A stretch of 64,000 bases of DNA, taken from Lotus japonicus. Taxonomy: Eukaryota; Streptophyta; Magnoliopsida; Fabales; Fabaceae. Each line of letters opens with the position of its first letter. Position 1 is the stretch's first letter. The DNA is taken from contig NC_080041.1 of NCBI RefSeq assembly GCF_012489685.1, positions 31,795,780 to 31,859,779 on the forward strand. Direction: 5' to 3'. Position numbers and translations under genes: made by a program. Shown here piece by piece: positions 46,659-57,692 of this stretch. Below the pieces are notes generated by a model, which ran no database searches, was not told where the DNA came from, and saw only the letters and a program-made list of their open reading frames with translations.

Positions 46659-48382
46659 TTCATTTTAGAGTTAATCCTCAAATTGGTCCATGTCTTTGAG
46701 TCGTTGTCTGAACTATGTCCCTCCCCGAAAAAAATATTGAAAAATTTCATCTTCTTTGTAAATTGTTTGGAGCTGGTCCTCGTCGGAGCGCAGAGCTCCG
46801 ACGAGTGATGAAATGACATGCTGAGTGTGTTAATAATGCTTATGTGGATTTAAAATAAAAAATAAAAAACACATCAGAATTTTTAATATAATTAAAAATA
46901 AATAAAACCAATTAACAAAACTAACCTTAATTTAATTAACAATCTAAAAAAAACTTAATTAACAAAAATTAAATTAAATTAAAAACCTAAATCCAAAAAA
47001 AAAGAACATGGTGAAGTTAAACCCAGAAAAACCCAAGTCCACATCTCCTTCTTCATCATCATCATCTTCTCCATCCCATCATCTCCATCCCCTCAATCTC
47101 TGCATCTTCCTTTCTTCCTCCACCATCATCTTCAGAATGACCACCCACCACTGTTATCTTCTAGATCTAGATGTGACCAGCACCAGTCTTGTCCCATCAC
47201 CGATTCTTTCTCTATATATCAGTCACCATGGCCCAAGAACCCTCTGCCACACCTAAGATCTGAAACCACAACTACCACCGAGTTCTAGATCCATCAACCT
47301 CCAAATCTAAACTCATATTTCCCTAGATCCGCCCCCATCTCACCCCAACACCAGGGACCACCGCACCTGACCACCAAGCCTACCCAATAAGATCTCGACT
47401 CCTCTGTCTCCCCCGCTACCGAGCTGGATTTTACCTCGACCTAGACCACAGGTCACCCTCATTTTCCTTCGCCTCCTCTGTTACTAACGCAAGAAGCCTG
47501 GGTTGATGAGATCCATTAACGAGAGGTGGGTTTATGATTCATGTCGTTGATTGGGTTGATTATGCCATGGGTTGACGAGAACTGGGTTGATTGTGCACTC
47601 TTTCTCTTCTTTCAATTTTCAATTCAAAGTCTTCCACTTGATTATCCAACACATAATTGAAAAAAATGAAAAGTCAGCAAACTATTTCCCTCTATCTACT
47701 TTAACGAAAAGTCACTTGATTGTGCTCGAGATTGGCTTGTCAGGTTTGAGCACATTCTTCGTGAGGGGAATGTTGTGGCGGATGTCTTGGCGAAGGAAGG
47801 TGCTCTTGCGGATGGTCGTTTTCAGTGTCTTGAGGCTCCTCCTAGGAGCGTTGTTCCCCTGCTAGCGGAGGACTACTGTGGAACCTCCTTCTTGAGGCTC
47901 TAGTGTTGTAGTCGTTTTCTTTTTATTTTTAGCAGCTTTGTACCAAAAAAGATTTTCTTTATCTTGATTATTGGGTCTACGAGTTGTCTTGATTATTGAG
48001 GGCTTTGTTCGGGTTCTGTTTTGGTTCTTTCTTCTCTTTTCAGTTTGTTGATTTTCTGAATCTTGAAGAATATGTATGGAGATTTGGAACTTTTGATTTT
48101 TAACTTCACCATGGTTTTTTTGGATTTGGATTTTTATTTTTGTTAACAAAATTAAAAATTATGATGTGCTATTTATTTTGTATTTTTTAAAAATCTAGAT
48201 AAGCATTATTAACACACTCAACATGTTATTTCATCACTCGCCGGAGCTCCCGGCTTCGGCAAGGACCGGCTCCAAACGATTTACAAAGAACATGACCATT
48301 TTCAATAATTTTTCAGGAGAGGGACCTAGTTCATACGACGACACAAAGACAGAGACCGATTTGAGATTAACCCTTCAATTTA
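46659..48382. mobile_element. Mutator-like element, 1706 bp, with about 190-bp terminal inverted repeats
   Basis: 46668-46860 and 48180-48373 are long inverted repeats: gagttaatcctcaaattggtcc at the left against an inverted gggttaatctcaaatcggtc at the right, with matching ggagct..ccgacgagtgatgaaat inside. The flanks are ttcatttta (46659-46667) and ttcaattta (48374-48382), a 9-bp duplication with one mismatch. Long TIRs plus 9-bp duplications define MULEs. No transposase. The interior contains C-rich sequence (47040-47480) and a LINE tail (47690-47955). Confidence 0.85.
47690..47955 (+). pseudogene. LINE ORF2 C-terminus inside the MULE
   Basis: The plus strand encodes WLVRFEHILREGNVVADVLAKEG, then APPRSVVPLLAEDYCG and a stop at about 47900. 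This is the end of a LINE RNase H domain (motif REGN.VAD.LAK with the last catalytic Asp). The closing PP..VVPLL resembles the end of the LINE ORF2 at 9460. A T-rich 3' region follows. It is either nested in, or captured by, the Mutator-like element. Confidence 0.75.
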
Positions 48383-48651
48383 TGATAATTGTTTTTTTAA
48401 TTTTTCAAACATGTTATTTGTTTAGGTTTTATGGTCATTGTTATTTATTCGAAAGTTCTCAACTATTTCTTAACTTGATGTCTCTTTTATAATATTTTCC
48501 TCACATTTCATTGTCAATAACAATCCAAGGATTTTAATTTCATGCATCTGCTAAAAATGTTTTGGTGAAAAAGTTTGAAAGGTTATTAGAGAAGGGTAAA
48601 TTTATTTTCTCCAGAAACTTTTGACTACTGCTATTGGCGGTGAATACCGTA
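48383..48651. other. Spacer between MULE and duplicated block
   Basis: Non-coding. It ends at accgta just before the first base of the large duplication. Confidence 0.3.
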
Positions 48652-51600
48652 CAACTAAGCATGAGAGTATTTTCAATAATTGGTACCTTATTGAGTATCT
48701 TATCACTCTCTTTGTGGGCCTGAAATGTCACATAAGACATAAGTTACCCATATGGTATTGATGCACATTTTGCTCCAATGATAGTATCTTGTATTACCTT
48801 TGGTTGAGTCCACAATATCTCATATATATATTTATATTATTTATTTTCACCTAATATTTATAAAAATATAATATAATTAAAAATCAACATGATAGGAAAG
48901 ATATAATTGTGATATGAAGGAAATTATGGGAGTTAGAAATGATGAGTTAAAAATTACTATTTTGAACTATTTATAGTGTGAAAAACAAGCACTTTGTGAT
49001 GGAAAAAAGACAAAAAAAAAAGGGGAAATGGGCCCATAAAACGGTCTAAAGCTCTCCAAAAACGACAAAAGTATGGCTAAATTTGAAAAAAAACCAAACG
49101 GGCAAAAAGAGATTGGCCCAACCGGTCAAAAAGAGCCCAACGTTCAAGAACGTGACCGGCTGAACAGGCCAGAGACAATATTTAACCTCTCTCTCTCTCT
49201 CTCTCTCTCTCATTGTTTCAGTCACAACCAACATTCTTCTCTCTTCAATTGAAAACCCTAGCTCGCCCTATTTCTCTTATGCATGAACGACCACCGCCTC
49301 TGGACCACCGCCTCATGAACAACCTGCCGGCGCTCCGCTCTTCTCCCCCTTCTTCCTCGCTTATCTTCTTCTTCACTCAAAAGCCCTCCCATTTCACCCA
49401 CAAAGTTTTCTCTCCTGCGGTGAATCTCTCCTCTCAGGTACAGATTCGTGCAAGATCAGATCTTTTCCGCACATGCAAGATCATATATTTTCCGCACATG
49501 CAAGATCAGCGCTTTTTTCCCTTCAGGTCAGAGCTTTTCCCCTTTAGATCAGAGCTTTTATGGATGTATTTCTTTTTTTTTAATGAAAAAAGTATATTGT
49601 ACGGGTGTGTTTATTTCATGATGTTAATGATTTGGATATGTTTATTTCATGTCTATTATTTCTTCTCTCTTGATTTTGTTCATGGTTGATGGATGAATCA
49701 AAGAGAATTTTTTTTTTTTTTTAATTCAAGATCTGATTTGGGTCTCGTGTCTTAGCTTGGATACAAGTCTTAAATATAAGATCAGACACCCTTCATACCA
49801 TCTTGCTCCAATGCAAGAAAATTTAAGATACGAGATCTTAAGATAATTTTTCTGGATGTATTTCTTTTTTTTTTTGTGAAAAAAATACGTTGTATGGATC
49901 TGTTTATTTCATGATGCTAATGATTTGGATATGTTTATTTCATGTCTGTTATTTCTTCCCTCTTGATTTTGTTGATGGTTAATGGATGAATGAAAGAGAA
50001 AAAAATATATTTTTAATTTAAAATCTGGTTTTTGTCTCGCATTTTAGCTGAAATGCAAGTCTTAAAAATTAGATCTCACACCCTTCATATCATCTTGCTC
50101 TAATTAATGCAAGGAAATTAAGACATAAGATCTTAAGATAAGATCCATCCCTCAAACACTAGAGATACTCTAAATACAAAATCAGTATTTAGGGCAACAC
50201 AAACGCAGTGTTGGTGTCTAAAAAAGGGACCTATGCACCTACTTATCTATTTGACCCTTTTGACCAATTGTAGGAGGGTTGCTTGATTCATGTTATTTCA
50301 TTGGTAATCACATCTTACGATTTATGACTATAGCTTTCTATTTGTTTGTTACTTAACTTGATCATAACCTTTCCTATTTTATTTTTTTCCATGTTTGCTA
50401 TAAAGATGTGATTGGTATCCTAACTATTATTGGAAATGAAAGGGAGATGAACGTGGTTGCGGTGTGACTAAGATATATAAATGTCATCAAGTTGGATTTT
50501 TTTTGGAAATTATACATAATAATATTATCCTAGCTATTTCTGTAAAACAACATTTATTGATTAACTTATTAATATTTATTTCGTGCAGAGTCAAGCTTAA
50601 CTTGCCTTCTAGGGTATTTATCCAGAACAACTGAGCAAGCACATGTCTTCACATGATGATTTTGAGATTGTAGGGGTAGCAATATTTGGAGTCAAAATAA
50701 AGGAGTTTTTAAGGTATGAGTTCTTTTTATATCATGTTAATAAAAATCGTATCCAACATGCATGTATATCTTGATTACCGATTTGGAAAATTTATAAATT
50801 TTGGCTTGAAATACATAAAAGAAAGAAGAAATACAAGCACAAGGTGTGCAACACAGCTAAAACAAGAAATACAAGTACAAGGTGTGCAACATAGCTAAAA
50901 CAAACAACATTCATAATTCCACCAACTAAATTTATAAATTTGTCCCTCGAAAGTCGAAATTGTGACTCGCATCACATTCTTCATAAAATGCATGGTCCAT
51001 CACAAGCCTAGCAGAATAACAATGATAATTTTTGAAAATATACAATCCAAAGCAATTTCTACAATTGAAAAATTCAACTCAATCTTACAAACACATTGTA
51101 AGTAACTAATAACTATAATAGCCACCCAGATGAAAACACAATTTTCTTAAACTGATTTCCTATGTCTGAATTATTTTCACAAAAACCTTGTGTAGTCCTC
51201 CAAGATTCACGATGATCAAACAAAGCTAATAGCATATGAGCACAACCAGTGTATCTAACACCTATTTTATATTGATTTCCTTTGATCGAAAAGACTGAAA
51301 CTAAACTCTATAAACATATCATAGAAAAATAAGTGCTTTCCATATCTATTCTTTGGAACTTTCATTTTATGTTTTCTCTATTCTTTTCCACATCTTCCTC
51401 CCTTTAATATTTTCAATTTAGTAAAATCCAAGTTTTTCTTTTACTTTTTCCTTTGTCATAGAGGATGAAATGTGAAATTTTACATTGACAAGTTATTGTT
51501 TAGGTTTTTTCTCTTCCACGTACAAATAAAATTTAATGCTAGAAACCTTAAAACATGATCATATTCGACATCATTTTGTATCAATGTACACAAGTAACTG

Positions 51601-52764
51601 AAGCCAGTTCAAACAGAGTCAAAAGATGCTTCATACTTGTCCGTGACTTGACACCCAACATTTACACAATGAAGCTATACAAAGCAAGTAAGAATTACGT
51701 ACATAAACCGAAAGTTATTGATTTCCTTTTCTATTACGTGAGTTCTCTTTTTCATTTTTTGCTTCCTATTGACCTTTTCTTCACATTTCTCTCCTCATTT
51801 CATTTATTTTTTTATTTCCGCAATTCGCTTATGTTCAAGTCAGAAATTCATTAATGACGACCAAGAAGTGGTTGAACATCATTTTTTACATCATTTCATA
51901 TTAATTATCTTGAAAATATTATCATATTTTATAATTCTTATTGTTCATATCATGTATGGTATTTGCTACACACGTATAAACACGCAGGTTATAGTTTTAT
52001 CCATTTATATAAATGCATGATATTAAAATCATTAGTTTTTTTTGAGTTCTTTCTCTTTCTGGGTGAAATGAAACAATAATATAAATTTAAAAAAATTCCC
52101 CATGAAATGTACGCATAAAATTAGCTAGAAAATCTTCGTCCCTCATAGTCATGCACGTTTGACATAATTAATTTTCTCTTTTTTTTTTAGTTCTTGTATA
52201 TAAATAAAATAATTAAATTTTGGAAAGTATTTTTATATTTTTCTTATGTAAATTAAGGAAACTACAACATGTATGTTTATATGTGTTTGTAGCAAATTAA
52301 CATGCATGATATGAACAATATGAATTAGAAAACATTAGAATATTTTCAAGTTATATAATATGAAACATGTGTTTCCAGTGAGGCCTCGCAGCTCCATTCA
52401 CATAAAAAATGATGTTCGACCGCTTCTTGGCCATAATTGGTGATTTTATGACCTGAACATAAACGAGTTTCAAAAAGAAAGAAAGGAATAATAAACTAAG
52501 AGAGAAATTAAAGATGCAAATAAAAACAAAGGATGCAACAAAAGAGAGTAGGATCAGAGATAATATAAGAGGAAAATACTCATTTTTGGTTTATGTTATT
52601 CACATATACTTTGTATAGTTTCATTGTCTAAATTTTGGGTGCATGTCAGGTTTCAAGCAAGTATGAAGCATCTTCTGTATATATTTGAACTGGTTTCAGT
52701 TACTTGCATTCATTGATACAAAATGATGATAAATACCATCAGATTTTCATGTTTATAAAATAGG
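48652..52764. repeat. Large duplicated block, copy 1 (complete reference copy)
   Basis: Starts caactaagcatgagag. Its parts 48652-50211 and 48903-52764 recur at 58461-60013 and 60114-64000. It contains a (CT)n tract (49187-49211), a leader-like region with aaaccctagctcgccc, a possible splice donor cag|gtacag at 49438 and a possible downstream exon 50590-50713 between gtgcag and gtatga. The short peptide frames near 49213-49689 are not kept between copies, so I do not call a gene. Past 50800 it holds small tandem repeats and the long inverted repeat. Copy 1 may run beyond 52764; the window ends before this can be tested. Confidence 0.95.
49187..49211. repeat. (CT)n microsatellite in the duplicated block
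   Basis: A CT run present at the same place in all three copies (near 58995 and 60402 in the others). It lies just before the leader-like sequence. Confidence 0.9.
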
Positions 52765-52920
52765 ATCTTATGTGTGCACAGAAAAGATAAGCTGAAATGA
52801 TTACTTCACAACGTAAAATTTCACATTTGATCCCAAAGGAAAAAGAAAAAATATTAAACTTGATTTTTACCAACAACAATATTAAAAGGAGAATGATGCA
52901 TAAAAGGATAGAGGACACAA
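51350..52920. repeat. Long imperfect inverted repeat, arms about 650 bp
   Basis: The left arm, about 51350-52010, pairs with the right arm, about 52250-52920. Matching blocks include catcattttgtatcaatg (51570) with its inverse near 52725; gaacatcattttttacatca (51875) with the inverse near 52410; attgttcatatcatgtatgg (51941) with the inverse near 52310; and aatgtgaaattttaca (51469) with the inverse near 52820. The loop is about 240 bp. Arms differ by substitutions and small indels. A transcript across it would fold into a long hairpin, a possible small-RNA source. Confidence 0.8.
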
Positions 52921-53576
52921 CAAATGAGTGTTAACTGAGAGAATATAAGTGGAAAGCTCTGAATTCACAGTTAAGCAACTCTTATATGCTTTGTAGAGTT
53001 GCACTATGTAAATTTAGGGTGTCTTTATCAGACACAGACACGTACAAAACACCTTCTAACTCACTTTAAATCTTATTCGGATACTTCTGTTCATTAGACC
53101 AAATCCCAACGAAGGCTATCAAGGTTTTTAGGCTTCGGGCATTGAATTTTCTGTATAAATGGTAGAGAAAAACCCAAAAAAATTACTTGAAATATAAACT
53201 TTCAAATTTTTCCTTCGGGCCAAACGTAAAAGGAAAAAAAAAAACTTGCTTTTCACCAGTAACAATATTACACTAGAAAATATGAGACTGTCTATATTGG
53301 CTTGAAGTACATAGAAGAAACAGGAAATACAAGCACAAGATGTGCAACATAAGTGAAGAAAAAAGAACATGTATAAATCAACCAACTAAATTCATAAATT
53401 TGGTGAATTGTAGAATCCAAAGCAATTTCTACAATTGAAAAACCCAACTCAATCTTGCAAACAATTTTACAAACACCTCGTAAGCAACTCAAATATCCAC
53501 TCGGATCAAACACAATTTTCTTAAACTGATTTCCTATGTCTGAATTATTCATAAACACCTTGTGCACACCTCCAAT
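52921..53576. repeat. Diverged direct copies of parts of the duplicated block
   Basis: 53170-53280 resembles 52790-52880 (aaaatttcacattt..ggaaaaa). 53286-53575 resembles 50807-51210 in the same orientation, with ggcttgaa(g/a)tacat, acaagcacaag(a/g)tgtgcaac and gcaatttctacaattgaaaa shared. These older copies show that the family was amplified locally before the recent large duplication. Confidence 0.7.
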
Positions 53577-54409
53577 GGGGCTGTCCAAAAACACTGAACC
53601 GACTCAAACCACAAATTTTTTGATGAATTGGGCAATTTGGTTTGCAGGTACTTCAGGTGGAAAAACTTGGTTCTTAGTGGTTTAGACTGGTCGATTTTGG
53701 TTTAGGCTCCAGCCCGACCGAACAAGGTCTGACGGGGAAAGAAAGCCTACGCCCAATCATTCTAACGCTAATCTCCAGACCATATAAATACTATAGCCTT
53801 CAACCATCATCCTCTCAAACCCAACCCTAGCCACCGCCCCACAACTTCTCCTCTCTTCTCATCGAGCCCGGAGCCACTGCCGCCACTTCTCCTCAACGGA
53901 AAGAGCCTCCACAACTACTTATCCAGGACAAACCTCATTATCTTCCACCACCACTTATCCTCGAGCCACCACCGCCACTTCCCACGGTGAGAAGTGGTGG
54001 TGGTGGCTCGAGGATAAGTGGTGGTGGTGGTATATTGTGAGGTTTGTCGAGGAAAAGTGGTTGTGGAAGCTCGTTCCGTTGAGGTGAAGTTGTGGTGGTT
54101 GCTCCGGGCTCAACGAGAAGAAAGGAGAAGTTGTGGGGCAACAACTAGAGTTGAGTTTGAGAGGCTGATGGCTGAAGGCTAGAGTATTCATATGGTCTGG
54201 AGATTAGAGTTAGAAGGAATGGGATTGAGCTTATCTCCCCCCCCTCAGACTTAGTTTGGTTGGGCTACAGCCTAAACCAAAATCGTCCGGTCTAAACCAC
54301 CAATAACCGAGTTTTTCCATCCGAACCACCAACAAACTAATCCGCATGGTTCACCCAAAAATCACAATTTGAGCATAAATTGTCGGCCCGGTTCTTTTGA
54401 AATGCCCTA
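53577..54409. mobile_element. Foldback element: about 830-bp near-palindrome
   Basis: The whole segment is an inverted repeat centred near 53986, where gccaccaccgccacttc (left) meets gaagtggtggtggtggc (right) across a loop of about 8 bp. Further out, tttggtttaggct pairs with agcctaaaccaaa, ccatataaatac with the related tattcatatgg, and the ends ggggctgtccaaaa with ttttgaaatgccct. Open frames inside are products of simple CCA/TGG repeats. A foldback transposon or large hairpin MITE is the best description. Confidence 0.8.
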
Positions 54410-54579
54410 AGAGTTGGAGTCAAGGGAGAATAATAAATCTTAAATAATCTTATATATTTAACATTATATTTCTAGGTTTAATCGCTATCTGAATTAGTAA
54501 TGAGTACATTGCTGATTATTTTAATTGTATATTTGTTTTTGAATATTTTTGGTAATTTATTATTGATCAATAAATTATA
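54410..54579. other. Short AT-rich spacer
   Basis: No feature seen between the foldback element and the Mutator-like terminus. Confidence 0.4.
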
Positions 54580-55905
54580 GGGTTAAGCATCATATTAGTC
54601 CATGTGTTTGTGTCGCCGTCTGGCCTAGGTCCCTTCCCGGAAAAATTATTGAAAAAGCTCCTTCTTTTGTAAATCATTTGGAGCAGGTCCTCGCCGGAGA
54701 TTGGAGCTCCGGTGAGTGATGTTTTGGATTGCTGACTGGGCCAAATTAGCTGACATGATTTTTTTAAAAAATTAAAAATAAATTACATGTCAGATTTATT
54801 AATCCAATTAACTAAAATTACCTTAAATTAATCAACAAAATCAAATTCCCCAAATAAAAAATTAATCCACCGTCTTCATCCCCAATTTCCCTAGAATTAG
54901 GGTTGGATCCATCCTATACCTATTGCTTCTTCTTCTCCAATTTCCTCTCCATCCTCTCTTCTTCACCACCCCAACCCCAACAACCACCACCACCAACCAC
55001 TAGCCAACGCCCATCACCACCTATACCAACCCCAACCTCTACCCCCAGCCCACTAATCCAAATTCATCTCCCTTCCTCAAACCCATCACCCAACCCCACA
55101 ATCTCCCCCAACCTAGCACAAACAACAACCTGGAAACCAATAGCACAGCAACAAAACCTCATCACTGATTCCATAAACCCCAAACCATACCCAGAAAAAA
55201 AAAATTCAACTTTGGCTCGTACCCAATTTTCTAGCAGCCTACGACAACCCAGAGAAGAAGAAGCATATAGAAAAAAAAATTCCCCGACCTCACCCACAAC
55301 CACCGCGGAATTTCCGCCATAGCCCACAACCACCATGACCTCCTCGGCTCTCTCCCTTCGTTTCACCCAACCTTCCCCAGAAACCCCATACAAAATCGCA
55401 GAAAAGATGAAGAGGCTGAAAATAGAGGTGCGAGAAGGAGAGCGATTCTAGAATGATTTTTAGGTTCTGGGATGATTCTCGGAGTTTGGCTGTTTCTCCC
55501 ATGGTGGTGGCTTAGGTTTCAGTTTGGTTGGAAGAAGAAGATTATGAGCATGCTGGGATTTTGGTGATGGTGGATTTCACTGAAATATATGAGAGATTGA
55601 TTAGGATTATTTTTACACTTCCTCTTTGTTTTTAATTTTCTGGAAACCAAGAGGCTAGGATGAGCAACAACATTTCATCATCACTATGAAGAATCAGATT
55701 TGAGAAATGTTGTTTTTTTTTTTTCAAAGTAAATCTGATAATGACCAAAGCAATTTTTTTTTTGTAAATTTGGTTTTTTAATTAATAATTTTGATTACAA
55801 ATTAAAAGAGGAGAGGAGAAGAAGAACTCAGATTTAATTTGGGGATGATTGGAAATTTGGGTTGATTGAGGAATTGGGTTAATTAATTTAAGGTTATCTT
55901 AATAA
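54580..55905. mobile_element. Truncated Mutator-like element, same family as 46668-48373
   Basis: 54580-54770 (gggttaagcatcatattagtcc ... ggagctccggtgagtgatg) is a third copy of the long terminal repeat of the element at 46668. At the far side only the inner part of the opposing repeat survives (gggttaattaatttaaggt near 55877, inverse of accttaaattaatcaac at 54823); the outer part is cut at about 55905. The interior is rich in CCA/CAA words and gives long overlapping frames with no domain. Confidence 0.65.
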
Positions 55906-57387
55906 TATATAAAGCCCATCCACCAAAGTGGGTCATATTGTAACTTAAATGACACATGTTTTTCTCTTATTGGTTGTTACTTTCCAAATGTTTGAATTTG
56001 ATTAGTCCATATTGATGCATTATGATTGGTCCATTTTGATGACTCAATAAATAAAGAAATTAAAAAAATTAAATCACCTAAAAATTAGTCCCAAATCTGT
56101 TACCAAAACTGTTTAACGCAAATCACATCAAAAATCAGATATTTTGCTTCCCTCAATTTTCTCTTCCAAATTCACGGTACTCAGCCTCCTTCTTCGCTCC
56201 AACCCGATTCAGAAAATGCGATCACCATTGCCTCCGAACTCTACTTGGAGCTCCTCTTATTTTCTCCCTCTTGCAAAGGTTCGAAATTTCTGTTCCATGA
56301 TTGCTAGGTTATTCAGAAAACTCTGACGACTATGGCTGTAGAAAAGGTAAGCGGTTCCATGATGACTATGCTCTTTCTTCATTGTTTTCTTCCCAAGTTT
56401 TCATCTTTATTGAATTGGGTTTTGATTTTCCGTTTTTTTTTTGTGTGTTATGATATACAGAGGTTCAAAAGAAAGATTTATTTTGCCTTAACCTATTTCT
56501 ATTGTTGATCGATTTTGGAGTTTGACTCTTAATTTGTCTTTGGTTCTTCAGAGGGTTTAAGATGTGGTACCTGATTACAAGGTGGTTGTTAATGAAAGAT
56601 TTTGTATCCACAGTAGGTTTTGCATGACAAAGGAGTAGATGCTCTGATGATGACCATCTCTTTCTATTTAGCTTTTAGGGGAATTACTGTTTAACTCAAG
56701 TATGTTTAGAGTATTGCTTTCACAAGATATCATGATTTTTAGAGGTATACTGATATATCTTTTTCCCTAGCAATTTCTTTATTAACAATTTTTTGTTTTG
56801 AATGTTAATTATTTGGTTTCATTTGTGGGCATGTAGAATACAAATTAAGAGACGGTGAAAGCAAGGTATAAGTTCTCTTTCATCATGTGTTGTGAATTAG
56901 AGTTTGCTTTGATTAGTTAAGAAGGCTTTCAATTTATTGCCTTTGTGGATGTTATAAGAAATTAGCTGAAGCAATTTAGTTCTGAGACAATTCATAAGTA
57001 GAATTATATCTACTTCATATTCTTTTACTTATTTTACTAAGGGTAAGTCTATGTTAGTCTAGCATATACACTCTTGTGAAGTACTTCAACTTTTATGCCA
57101 TCTCTAGTCTCAAGGGTTAGATAGCAAATCTAGAATCTGAGAATCAAGTTTCTTGTCATTTGGTGTCTAGAAGAGTTACTGCAGATAACATGACTTCTCA
57201 AATCAAGGTGGACCACCCTAAGCTTTCCTTGATGTTATTTCGTTATGTGATAGATATCTTTTACCGATGATGGAGAACTCTGATAATAGAAATCATAAAG
57301 AGGAAGAAAGGCGTGCAAGAAAGGTACTTCCAACTTACTCATATTAGTTCTGCAAGAATTTTAAGGGCGTATAGTTGGTAAGTTAAT
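55906..57387. other. Unassigned 1.5-kb stretch, possibly transposon filler
   Basis: Non-coding by my reading. 56130-56340 looks like an exon-like leader (ccgattcagaaaatgcg...) with possible donors, but no protein could be followed. It may be the interior of a composite element between the Mutator-like remnant and the Helitron-like end. Confidence 0.25.
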
Positions 57388-57424
57388 ACTAGTATTTAGC
57401 CCGTTGTCCCGTGCGATGCACGGG
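57388..57424 (-). mobile_element. Helitron-like 3' terminus
   Basis: On the minus strand a GC-rich hairpin cccgtgc-atc-gcacggg (57424-57408) is followed after 15 bases by CTAG (57392-57389) and then T. A hairpin close to a terminal CTRR with T next to it is the mark of Helitron 3' ends. The body would extend to the right. The 5' TC end was not found. Confidence 0.45.
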
Positions 57425-57482
57425 GAATTTTAATTCAAATCAACTGCTAAATTGTGATCATTGAGTATAGCTGAGTATATAA

Positions 57483-57500
57483 ATATATATATATATATAT
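57483..57500. repeat. (AT)n microsatellite
   Basis: Nine TA/AT units in AT-rich DNA next to the Helitron-like end. Confidence 0.85.
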
Positions 57501-57692
57501 ACAATAATATAATGATGTTTTTATTGATCGTAATTATTTATATTATTGTTTTTACATATCAAGTTCAGTCTGGACATTAACTCGATAGCTTTCCAATATT
57601 AATTGTGGTTCAGGTGTGACAAAAGATCACCGGGTTGCTGTTAAGAGATCTCAAGTGAAAGACATACATTTTCCTTGCATATTAGTTCCTAA

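Noticed and set aside
47008..47256. Ser-rich frame in the Mutator-like element
   Set aside because: Simple-sequence tct/cat composition. No homologous domain.
49213..49689. 158-codon frame in the duplicated block
   Set aside because: The other two copies break or change the frame by single-base indels, and the frame runs through a likely splice donor. The copies may contain sequencing errors, so a small gene is not fully excluded.
53938..54191. His/Pro-rich frames on the minus strand
   Set aside because: They arise from the CCA/TGG core of the foldback element.
54903..55393. Opposing Pro/Thr-rich and Gly/Val-rich frames
   Set aside because: Mirror images of low-complexity DNA inside a truncated Mutator-like element, with no domain.
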